Positions 1 through 10,500 of a stretch of DNA of 64,000 nucleotides are shown here, piece by piece (within the stretch, counting starts at the first letter, position 1; each line of letters opens with the position of its first letter). A program made the position numbers and the translations under genes. The notes under the pieces are model-generated. The model was not told where the DNA came from, ran no database searches, and worked only from the letters and a program-made list of their open reading frames with translations. Origin of the DNA: Actinostola sp. cb2023. Its lineage: Eukaryota > Cnidaria > Anthozoa > Actiniaria > Actinostolidae. Location: NCBI GenBank assembly GCA_033675265.1, contig JAUJYZ010001447.1, positions 325,501 through 389,500 of the forward strand. The letters are read 5' to 3'.

Positions 1-116
1 ATAATAATAATAATAATAATTAATAAGTAATAACTTTATTAATAAAACATAATAATAATAATAATAAAATAATAGAATAATATAATAATAATATAATAAT
101 AATAATAATAATAATA

Positions 117-196
<80 letters not shown>
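1..196. repeat. (TAA)n microsatellite at the left edge
   Basis: Nearly pure TAA/ATA trinucleotide run with a few interruptions. It lies in the intron downstream (on the minus strand) of the last visible MACPF exon. Confidence 0.95.
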
Positions 197-319
197 TTAT
201 TCACGCACATATCAATCCTATAAATTTTCAGATGCGCAATACTAACCGACACGTTGCCCACGCAATATTGCAGAGTAATTAATTATAGAATTGCAATACT
301 CTACAATCGTGTTACACGA

Positions 320-500
320 ACCATTTCTTCTGAGGCTAATTATCATAAATAAAAAGATAGTTTGTATGCGCGTAGTCTCCTATGCACCCGTTCTTTTTTT
401 TAATGGGTTTCCTGTGGTTGAGCGTGGATTACGTATTATGTTGGGCTCCCTGTGTTTTACGCACGGAATCGCGCGCGTTTTTCCTTGCGTTTACGTTCAA
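320..500. mobile_element. degraded copy of the 7-bp-TSD foldback family
   Basis: It contains the family's internal motifs GGGTTTCCTGTGG (about 404) and TTGGGCTCCCTGTG (about 441). It continues into a CGCGCGCGTTTTTCC tail that is shared with the copy near 37.3-37.5 kb. No clean ends or target duplication were found, so it is called a fragment. Other copies with better ends are at 11744, 15151 and 39081. Confidence 0.6.
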
Positions 501-540
501 CGTCAGGGCAACCGCAACTAACAAGTAGTATTGTACCTAC

Positions 541-3500
541 CATCAATTCCAAATCCAGCAGTTGTTTTGACTTCCTCTGAAAGTTGCCGTTTGTAGTCAC
601 TCTCAGTTCTGACGTCACTATACGAAGAGGAGAACAGGGCACTGGGTTCCATAATGACGTCCGCGTTATCAGGCATGCGGTATTCCCCATCAGGGGAGAA
701 TACATTCTTAAGGTATTCCAATTGAACAACAGGTAAACGAAAACCTATAAAATGAATAATCGTATTTCCAAATGAGCCATTTTAGATGTAGATAGCTTAA
801 AACTTAACATAGTAGATGGATTAGATAGATATCCTCAATTAGAATCTTTAGCAGGGTAGCAAAGGGGTTACACGTGACGCGTGATTTGGCCCAAAAATGG
901 AGCATGAATCGTGAAAAACACTTCATAAACAAAAGATAAAACCGTGATCCGCGAATTTGCAAGAAAGACGTGCGTGAAATGGCTCAGTTAAATAATTCTT
1001 TTGAGTCGTGAATTTATGCCGAAAAAATGCTACCCTGTGAGAGCTCTACCATGAAGGCTTGAGTGAACGACTGGATAAATATGATTTCAGTTGTTCTGGA
1101 CGGCAATGATAGCTGTTTATAATAAAACACACACGCACACAATATCATTTCTAGACGTCGTGGCAAGTCTTCTTGGAAGTTTTTACAGTCGAGATTGACG
1201 CTTTATAAATATAGTTTATTATTATTATTATTAAATAGCAGGACGGAGAAGAGTAGATCGATATAAACAAGTTCAACGAACTTAACAATTTTAATAATTT
1301 TAATAATTTAGTGCCCAGGCGCACTCGGCCTAATGATATGTACTCACCAGGGTCCACGCGTCCAGATTCATCCAACGGGTTTCCAAAGAGTATGTCGTAT
1401 CCTCGTCCAAGGTAGCCCACATTCTTAAGACTTGTTCAGCATCAAACGGTGAATAAGGCGTGGCATTGATCTCAAAAACGTCACTTTCCGCTATAAGTGC
1501 AATAAGGTTGGATTAAATAAGGTTGGATTAAATAAGGTTGGATTAAATAAGGTTGGATTAAATAAGGTTGGATTAAATAAGGTTGGATTAAATAAGGTGT
1601 TGGATTAAATAAGGTTGGATTAAATAAGGTTGGATTAAATAAGGTTGGATTAAATAAGGTTGGATTAAATAAGGTTGGATTAAATAAGGTTGGATTAAAT
1701 AAGGTTGGATTAAATAAGGTTGGATTAAATAAGGTTGGATTAAATTAAATTATAACCAATAGATCACTTCACGGTTCTGTTGAGTACCCATGAACAATGT
1801 TTCCAAGTCGAGGTTGTCATTGATAAATGTAACAGGAGGGAAATTTGCATGAGCATGCGCTTAACCGCTGGACCATAAAAGCGTAATTTCGGAAGCACAA
1901 AAACCGATTATAGTAATAATAACGCAATATTTTATTCTGTTACTATTTTGATCATCAGAGTTCGACAAAAAGGTTTAATATAGTCAAATGTTAATTTAAT
2001 TCTGGCTTTTCACTGCACACTGGCTATTCACAAAATTCGTATTTTGTTTGATATTGAACGACACAGGAAGCCCAAGCTGGAATTTTGTGAATTATAACTT
2101 AATTTGTTTTTCTATAAATACTGCAACAACAGTCTTGAAACTGTCCTGGTGTCTTGTGGTATTTATTTACTATACCTGTACAAAGTTTCGTCGAATTTGA
2201 AAACAATTTAGATGTCTTCCCCGACCTTTCCATGAAGATATTTTTGTTGTTATCATGAAAAACTGTAATTTTATCACTTCTGGCGATTTTTTCCAACAAT
2301 CTCAATAACATATACTGAAAGCATATGGTACATAGTTCTATGAAATGGTAAAATTTTTGTGGAGTTTTGGGCTGGATTTCAAGCAATATGCAAAAAATGT
2401 ATATTTTTGAGTAATGAAATTTATGCAAACTTTACACTTCAATAAAATGTTTACACTTTGACCGATCTCAGCATAATATCTAAAAACATGACCTTGGATG
2501 GGAATATTACAAGAACATTGGAACACTGACAGAAGAGGCCCCACCATAAAACGAATACCATAATAAATGTGTTGACGATTAATTCACGTTCTACAAATTA
2601 TGACGAAGATATTGTCGAAAATCTTCGACCGAGCGATTTTTCCCAGAGAAGTTACTGGAATTTTTCAAAACAGGAAACATGACTTTAATGAATTATGTTG
2701 TGGATATTGTGGAGATTTCGGCTCAATTTCGAGATAACTAACTTTAAAAATTGGAATAATTGAGTATTCCAGACATCATACCCAAGTTTATCTTCGTTTA
2801 TTTGAAGTTGATTTGGTGTTGATGAAAGCTAAAATATAATAATATACATTCCATATGTATAAGAATTGACTAAATGTATTTACTTTCCCTTACATCTTCT
2901 TCGCGACTGAGCTTGCAACGTCGACAAACTGTTTACTCCATGTCAGCTGGCCGCCATGTTGTCCAAAATAGAGTATTTAGCACAGCAAAAATACAGGAAT
3001 TTGATATCAATTCTAATATTTCGATCAATGAAATAACTTTAAGGCACAAAGATAGCATTAAGAATTCATTTCTGCGTGTTCAGTACGTACAATTCTCGTA
3101 ATACGTCCGCAAAAACTGTAAACATTGGAACCAAACAACTTGTGTCGAGTACATCTTGTATTCATCTGACTGTGGCGACGCATGCGCACACAAAAGTCCC
3201 TCCTGTTCAGTAAATGTATGAAACTCATATCGGCAATGCAAACCTCGCCTTGGAACCATAGTTCGTGGCTACTGATCAACAGAACCGTGAAGTTGTCTAT
3301 AGAACACAAGTTGTGGGATGGCGTCGGTAAAGAGATGGCATGCGCTCCCAGGACCGTACACAGCACATGGGCAGGGGGCCAGCTGCCCCCTAGCAAGTGG
3401 TCTGTCCAAGTTCATGGATTTTTCTCAGGAGTTTTATAGAAGGCTGTGGATTTCCACAGTGGGTCTTCTTCAAGAGACAGACGTCCTCAACTTGTAGATA

Positions 3501-4527
3501 ACAATTGGTGAAATAAACGACTTGTCTATCAAGAATGGTTGTCACTTGCCTCCGTCCTTTTCAATATTTACTAGATAATAATTTGACATTTTAATAATCA
3601 AAATTATGTCCCAGGAGACCTCCTTGCTCCAGCTTGTTTCAATGCTTCTGTGATCACTTGACAATTACCATTTTGGTATAACCTTTTCATACTGGCATTT
3701 GCGTGACCTAGAGGAATTATTTTTAGCAGCCTCGTTTCCATGCCTACGATGTCACGTGACCACTATTTCCCATATAAACTGTCAAAAACAATTAAGAGCA
3801 TCAATGTTTGTTATTTAGCCAAGTTTGGTGAGCAATGCAGTATACAGTATTTATTGTTAAAAGGAGCTTTATATTCCAGCCTCGTTTCCATGCTTGGGAG
3901 GTCACGTGACCAATATTTCCCGCACAAACTGTCAGAAACAATAAGAGAGCATCTGTTTTTATAATGTAGCCGAGTTTGGTGAGCAATGGTGCACGTTTAT
4001 GTAAGTTATAAGGATTTTCATACTCCAGCCTCGTTTCCATGCTGGTCTATATACGTCATAATTTCGAACCCCTATAAATCCCGTTTTAGCAAGTTACAAA
4101 GTTGCCATCACAACTTTTCATGTTTACTAGGCCCCAATGAACACTTCTAGACCGGTGGCTTGCTTTCAGCATGAAATTCCCACGGGACCTTCTATTATGA
4201 CATTTGCTCCCAGACTATATACCTTCTCCCTTTGCGACCAGCTACGTATTCTTAACTTCTGAAACACCACCTTCTTCTCCTCCTCGCCATGTCATTCTCA
4301 TCTATACCTTCTCCCTTTGCGACCATCTACGCATTATTAATTTCTAAAACAGCAAAGTTTATTCTTACCTTGTAATTTGTTTTTCTCTGCTTCATAAAAA
4401 GCTGCTTTTGCAAGTTCGTCTGATACTTTTAACCTTAGAATTTCATTCTGTTCACGAACCATTCCTTCCAACTGTTTTGTGCGCAATGCGTCCAACAGTT
4501 CGGCCGGCGTCTTCTTTGCTGAAAACC
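541..4527 (-). CDS. MACPF-domain (perforin-like) protein, internal exons, partial
   Basis: Three phase-compatible exons on the minus strand: 4369-4527, 1348-1490 and 541-744. Each has an AG acceptor and a GT donor (GTAAGA, GTGAGT, GTAGGT). The first encodes a charged coiled-coil-like stretch. The second carries GRGYDILFGNP and ends in DPG, and the third begins with Phe-Arg to complete the DPGF(R) signature that opens MACPF domains in many invertebrate perforin-like proteins. It then reads FSPDGEYRMPD. MACPF proteins assemble membrane pores in immunity, venom or development; which role applies here cannot be told. The rest of the domain lies off the left edge and the start codon was not found. 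The middle exon has a one-base frame break: the frame entering from the first exon and the frame carrying GRGYD differ by one missing base near 1425. An assembly indel or a genuine lesion are both possible. Confidence 0.7.
1500..1746. repeat. 15-bp tandem repeat, about 16 copies
   Basis: The unit is GGTTGGATTAAATAA repeated head to tail with one 1-2 bp variant near 1598. It begins immediately upstream (minus-strand sense) of the acceptor of the second MACPF exon, so the array sits within about 10 bases of a splice site. Confidence 0.95.
1750..3720. other. intron sequence with no gene recognised
   Basis: AT-rich sequence between two MACPF exons. A small hairpin with arms TTCACAAAATTC and GAATTTTGTGAA occurs at about 2027-2092. 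Open frames on both strands here have no recognisable domain and no paired splice signals, so no coding call is made. Confidence 0.5.
3727..4340. repeat. two adjacent local tandem duplications next to a MACPF exon
   Basis: A unit of about 150 bp starting CCTCGTTTCCATGC and carrying GGTCACGTGACC/TGTCACGTGACC occurs twice, with a third partial start at about 4027. It is followed by a second duplication of about 105 bp starting TATACCTTCTCCCTTTGCGA (4217 and 4302). The second copy abuts the donor of the exon at 4369-4527. Confidence 0.85.
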
Positions 4528-5180
4528 CTGATAAAAAACAAATATTAATTATAAAAGTATATTATTCAAAGTGAACTACAGTGAAAACACGTCAAGAACC
4601 ATGCGATAACTTCAGTGTTACTCGGCGGGCTGCCTGTGGCTCGCCGAGTTGAAAAATGGGATTAAAAAGTTACTTATTTACCCATTTGAAGCAAAGAAAA
4701 CCAAATGAAGAGTAACTTTATTTCCACCATGGTTTATAGGGAACTCCCAATGTCACAAAACCTGAAATTAAAGCGAAAAGAAACAGCTGCTTTTATGGCA
4801 AAAGATGATAAAAATTAACTTACTGATCCTAATACATTGAGGATCCATTCTTGGCAAGTAATAGTAACACAAGACACTATAGATTAATAAATATTACATT
4901 GAGAAAACATGATGGTAGTAACCTAATTATTATACCTGGACCTTTACAGTGTTACCCCTACCGAGGTTTGGCTCAACTATCTGCAAAGTTACAGTGTTCA
5001 GTTCTTTGAATGGACCCACCTCAAAGAGTATTCATATTTAATTATTTCAGTAATTCGTTTCTGATTATAACCGGTATATACTCCCCGCCCCAATTGATAT
5101 ATTTATGACATGAGAGTGCAAAAATTTAATTAAAAAATTCATGAATAATTCATGAACAAAATACAATGAAAATCAACACC
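4528..5180. other. non-coding stretch, nothing recognised
   Basis: AT-rich sequence upstream of the first visible MACPF exon (minus-strand sense). It has a short palindrome CTCGGCG/CGCCGAG at 4621-4648. No convincing exon was found. Confidence 0.4.
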
Positions 5181-5189
5181 GTGACAGTG

Positions 5190-6045
5190 TCTTTAAGGCC
5201 CGTCCAAACGAATAAAACATAGTAAAACATTGCGTTAAAACATCGTAAAACATTGTTTTATAAAACATGGTGTGATGTTTTAAGGCCCGTCCAAACGAAT
5301 AAAACATAGTAAAACATTGCGTTAAAACATCGTAAAACATTGTTTTATAAAACATGGTGTGATGTTTTAAGGCCCGTCCAAACGAATAAAACATAGTAAA
5401 ACATTGCGTTAAAACATCGTAAAACATTGTTTTATAAAACATGGTGTGATGTTTTAAGGCCCGTCCAAACGAATAAAACATAGTAAAACATTGCGTTAAA
5501 ACATCGTAAAACATTGTTTTATAAAACATGGTGTGATGTTTTAAGGCCCGTCCAAACGAATGAAACATAGTAAAACATTGCGTTAAAACATCGTAAAATC
5601 GTAAACATTGTTTTATAAAATATGGTGTGATGTTTTAAGGCCCGTCCAAACGAATAAAACATAGTAAAACATTGCGTTAAAACATCGTAAAACATTGTTT
5701 TATAAAACATGGTGTGATGTTTTACGGGCTGTCCAAACGAATACTGAAACATGATAAAACATGTTTGATAAAACATTGTTTGCAAAATGGATGTCAAGAC
5801 TCGTGCGCATGCGTTGGCTGCCTTGTGCGCATGCGTCAGCACAACAATGTTTTACGGGCTGTCCAAACGAGTTAAACAATGTTTTACGCAAGCGAGAACA
5901 AAATAAATGTTTTACGATGTTTTACAGAATGTTTGACACAATTCAAAATTCGTAAAACATCGTAAAACATTGTAAATCATGTGAAAACAGTCAAACGAAT
6001 AAAACATGTTTTATAAAACAATGTTTTACGATGTTTTACGGGAAT
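5190..6045. repeat. 87-bp tandem array, degenerating rightwards
   Basis: The landmark GGCCCGTCCAAACG recurs at 5197, 5284, 5371, 5458 and 5545, exactly 87 bp apart. Less regular units follow at about 5640 and 5725. Each unit is rich in the GTAAAACAT motif and its reverse complement. Because 87 is divisible by 3, the minus strand stays open as a 29-residue repeat, which is a consequence of the period and not evidence of a gene. The right part changes GGCCCGTCC to GGGCTGTCC and ends in TTTTACGATGTTTTACGG. Confidence 0.92.
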
Positions 6046-6410
6046 ATAGATTCGTTTTTCAGACTCGTACCCAGTCGCTTCTCTTACTCGGGATGTGGGC
6101 GCGCCATTGCGCCCCTCCTTCCCAAGCGCCTTTGCGCGCTTTCCGGTTACTTCCCTTCCCTTTCTGGGTACGAGTCTGGTCCTAATTTGCATACTCTTTT
6201 CTTGGCCAAAATTATTTCAATCTTGAATATTTTTGCAGAAAATATGAAATGAAGGTATGGATTTTTTAAGCCATTTAAATTGATAAAACACGTGCTGCTC
6301 GTGTTTTAAATAGTACTTGAAACCTGCTGATTACACCTGAAACTAGCCTGCCCAGTTGGCTTTCCGATGGTCTAATTTGGAAGGGAGAGGTGATCCGTAA
6401 GAAATGATCG
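6046..6410. other. non-coding, short inverted motif
   Basis: The sequence AGACTCGTACCCAG at about 6060 is repeated inverted as CTGGGTACGAGTCT at about 6164, giving a roughly 120-bp foldback. Nothing else is recognised. Confidence 0.5.
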
Positions 6411-6411
6411 A

Positions 6412-6659
6412 TATACACTCTGTAACCTTACTGATTTATTTATGACATGATAATACAAAATTTCTTCGATCAATAACCCAATATCAAGGAAAGAATTCGT
6501 TTTCTAATTGTATAAGCAGCAGATTTTTAGGTTAAAAAAAAACGGTTGCCTTGCAGTGTCTTAGAGGACTACCTCCTGCTTATCCTGTATCTTTTCATTT
6601 ATCTCAGTCATTCATAGTCCACTTCAGACGCCATCAATCAGATGGAAAAATAATAATTA

Positions 6660-6690
<31 letters not shown>

Positions 6691-7055
6691 TCACCTGCCT
6701 TGAATTGAAACAGGTATAGTAACCGACCCCCCATGGTGACGAGAATTATCGCTCTGTAATCAAATAATATTACTGATTTATTTATGACATGATAATACAA
6801 AATCTCTTCGATCAATAACCCAATATCAAGGAGATAATTCGTTTTCTAATTGTATAAACAGCAGCTTTTTAGGTAAAAAAATCCCGGTTGCCTTGCAGTG
6901 TCTTAGAGGACTTACTTCGATCTTTTCATTTATTAGCCATAGTCCAAAAAAAGAATTAAAAAAAGAATTAATATAATAATAATGATAATATCACCTGTCT
7001 TGAACGGCTGAAACAGGTAGTAACCGACCCGCCAAGTGACGAGAATAATCGCTCT
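6412..7055. repeat. tandem duplication of about 345 bp
   Basis: Both units share CTCTGTAA, then TGATTTATTTATGACATGATAA, then CGATCAATAACCCAATATCAAGGA, then GGTTGCCTTGCAGTGTCTTAGAGGAC. A TAATAATAA patch and AACAGGTA...GTAACCGACC...GTGACGAGAAT follow in each. The second unit is about 45 bp shorter. A third fragment with TCGATCAATAACCC is at about 7088. Confidence 0.9.
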
Positions 7056-7570
7056 GGTTTATTTTGATAACGTAGATCACGCAATCAATTCGATCAATAA
7101 CCCCATGCCAATTGTATAATAATCAAATAAATATCAATACCCTCTACATATATACATGTACTTTATTTTCATTCAATTCGGACAAACATTTTTGGCAACA
7201 ACAAAAAAACAACTGACAGTGTATATGTGTAAAGGATTAAACTGAAAGGAAGTGAATTAAAAGCCAAAACTGAATGGACTAAAAAATTTAAACCAGTGGA
7301 AAATTTCAAACCACAACATATTTATTCAAAAATAAGAAATCGTCTATAAATTTGGAGGTGCAATGCCATCATCAATAAATATATAATTCGCAATTTACTG
7401 TCAGATGTCAACAATACTTCAGAAACAACAGGTATCAGTAGACCTACCATTTGCGTTATTTATATTTTATAGTTGTAAAACGTTGCCAGTGTTTTAACTG
7501 ATACTGTTTGACGTGTAGTTTTCTCCGGCAATACTGCTTTAACATTCCACCATTGATATTCTATGCAGGA

Positions 7571-10500
7571 ATGGCACTATCATGGTCAGGTTTTATTGCT
7601 ATCGCAGATGTGTTGATGCTGCTGTTGCCAGTAGCTTTGGGTCTGGAATGTAAAAGTGAACTTAACGAGCCAAGTGATGGATGGGCTTTATTTCGAACCA
7701 CGGGACTTTCCTACCATTACTACGATCTGTCCAAGAAAACTGCTGTTCAGGTAACATGAGTAGACCCAATTGAAACGTAGGAGAAAACGAAACAAAACCT
7801 TCACGTGTTCACCATTCCACAAAAATGTGTTTTCAAAACTCTTTGCTTTCATTTTATCGAAAACGAAGCAAAAGTTTCGCGTCCACACTAACGTTTTCGA
7901 ATCGGTTTCACCCTTCCACACTGAATGTATTTTCAAAACTCTTTGCTTTTATCGAAAACGAAGCAAAAGCTTCGCGTCCACACTAACGTTATCGAATCGT
8001 TTTCACCCTTCCACACTAATGTGTTTTCAAAACTCTTTGCTTTTATCGAAAACGAAGCAAAAGCTTCGCGTCCACACTAACGTTATCGAATCGTTCTCAC
8101 CCTTCCACACTAATGTGTTTTCAAAACTCTTTGCTTTTATCGAAAACGAAGCAAAAGCTTCGCGTCCACACTAACGTTTTCGAATCGTTTTCACCCTTCC
8201 ACACTAATGTGTTTTCAAAACTCTTTGCTTTTATCGAAAACGAAGCAAAAACTTCGCGTCCACACTAACGTTTTCGAATCGTTTTCACCCCCTTCCACAC
8301 TAATGTGTTTTCAAAAGTCTTTGCTTTTATCGAAAACGAAGCAAAAGCTTCGCGTCCACACTAACGTTTTCGAATCGTTTTCACCCTTCCACACTAATGT
8401 GTTTTCAAAACTCTTTGCTTTTATCGAAAACGAAGCAAAAGCTTCGCGTCCACACTAACGTTATCGAATCGTTCTCACCCTTCCACACTAATGTGTTTTC
8501 AAAACTCTTTGCTTTTATCGAAAACGAAAACGAAGCAAAAGCTTCGCGTCCACACTAACGTTTTCGAATCGTTTTCACCCTTCCACACTAATGTGTTTTC
8601 AAAACTCTTTGCTTTTATCGAAAACGAAGCAAAAACTTCGCGTCCACACTAACGTTTTCGAATCGTTTTCACCCTTCCACACTAATGTGTTTTCAAAACT
8701 CTTTGCTTTTATCGAAAACGAAGCAAAAGCATCGCGTCCACACTAACGTTTTCGAATCGTTTTCACCCTTCCACACTAATGTGTTTTCAAAACTCTTTGC
8801 TTTTATCGAAAACGAAGCAAAAGCTTCGCGTCCACACTAACGTTTTCGAATCGTTTTCACCCTTCCATACTAATGTGTACGTTTTCAAAACTCTTTGCTT
8901 TTATCGAAAACGAAGCGAAAGCTTCGCGTCCACACTAACGTTATCGAATCGTTTTCACCCTTCCACACTAATGTGTTTTCAAAACTCTTTGCTTTTATCG
9001 AAAACGAAGCAAAAGCTTTGCGTCCACACTAACGTTATCGAATCGTTTTCACCCTTCCACACTAATGTGTTTTCAAAACTCTTTGCTTTTATCGAAAACG
9101 AAGCAAAAGCTTCGCGTCCACACTAACGTTTTCGAATCGTTTTCACCCTTCCACACTAATGTGTACGTTTTCAAAACTCTTTAGTTGCTTTTATCGAAAA
9201 CGAAGCGAAAGCTTTGCGTCCACACTAACGTTTTCGAATCGTTTTCACCCTTCCACACTAATGTGTTTTCAAAACTCTTTGCTTTTATCGAAAACGAAGC
9301 AAAAGCTTCGCGTCCACACTAACGTTTTCGAATCTTTTTCACCCTTCCACACTAATATGTATTCAAAACTCTTTGCTTTTATCGAAAACGAAGCAAAAGC
9401 GTCGCGTCCAAAAGCGTCGCGTCCACACTAACGTGTTTTCGAATCGCTTTTTCACCCTTCCACACTAATGTCGAATCTTTTTCAAAACTCTAATTGCTTC
9501 AAAACTCTTTGCTTTTATCGAAAACGAAGCAAAAGCTTCGCGTCCACACTAACGTTTTTTTCGAATCTTTTTCACCCTTCCACACTAATGTGTTTTTCAA
9601 AACTCTTTGCTTTTATCGAAAACGAAGCAAAAGCTTCGCGTCCATACTAAAACTATGGAAAACGCTGTATGTTTAAACAAAAAACACTAGGCGTAGACGT
9701 CACCTTTTCCCAAAGCCTTAGGTTTTCCAGTCCAAACTAGCAGGCGCTAGGCCGGGTCCGTTTTCAAATGTCTACCACTCTGGGTAGCGATAAAAACGAT
9801 CAGTGTTTGCGTTCGTTTTATTGTTGACGCAAGGCCAACACGGATTGACGTAGTCTCTACTAGTTTAACCGCTAGTCCCTATCAGTATTTCGTAAGTGTT
9901 TGCGACCATCTTTCATCGATACTATTTACAGAAACTGATGAGGTCTTAGTTTATATGATTTGATGTTTAAAACATGACAGCGCTAATGCGCCTATGCGTA
10001 AATTAGGTATATATGTACCGCTGTTGAATGTCATTTTTTGTAATTTTCATGTTAGTTTCCGTCGCTCGAAAGCTCCAACAACCCGCTTGCCAAAACTGTA
10101 AAGGCAATACTTGCAGAGAATACAGACTACTTCGCCTACACTAACGATCTTTCTAGAACTGCTAAGAAAGTTATTCCACCAAATATTGATAAAAATGTAA
10201 GTGATTTGTTTGCATATTTGTTGTTGTTGGCTTGCTAACTGTTGTAATATGCAGTGGTTATATTGTGATGGTTATTGGTGATGGTTACTGGTGATGGTGA
10301 TGGATATTGGTAAAGATGGCCACTGGTGATGGTCACTGGTGATGATGGTGGTGATGGTTGCTGGTGATGGTTGTTGGTTGCTGGTGTTAGTGATGGTGAT
10401 GATGGTGACGTGGTTGCTGCATGGTGATGGCTGTTGGTGATGGTTGCTGGTGATGGTTGTTGGTTGTTGGTGATGATGATGATGATGATGATGGTGATGA

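Noticed and set aside
5173..5842. Repeat-protein frames on the minus strand (29-residue repeat)
   Set aside because: Open only because the DNA repeat period is 87 bp; no start context, splice sites or domain.
7770..9676. Series of plus-strand frames containing FSPFHTNVFSKLFAF repeats
   Set aside because: Products of the 94-bp tandem array; the frame changes at each unit and the array lies in an intron.
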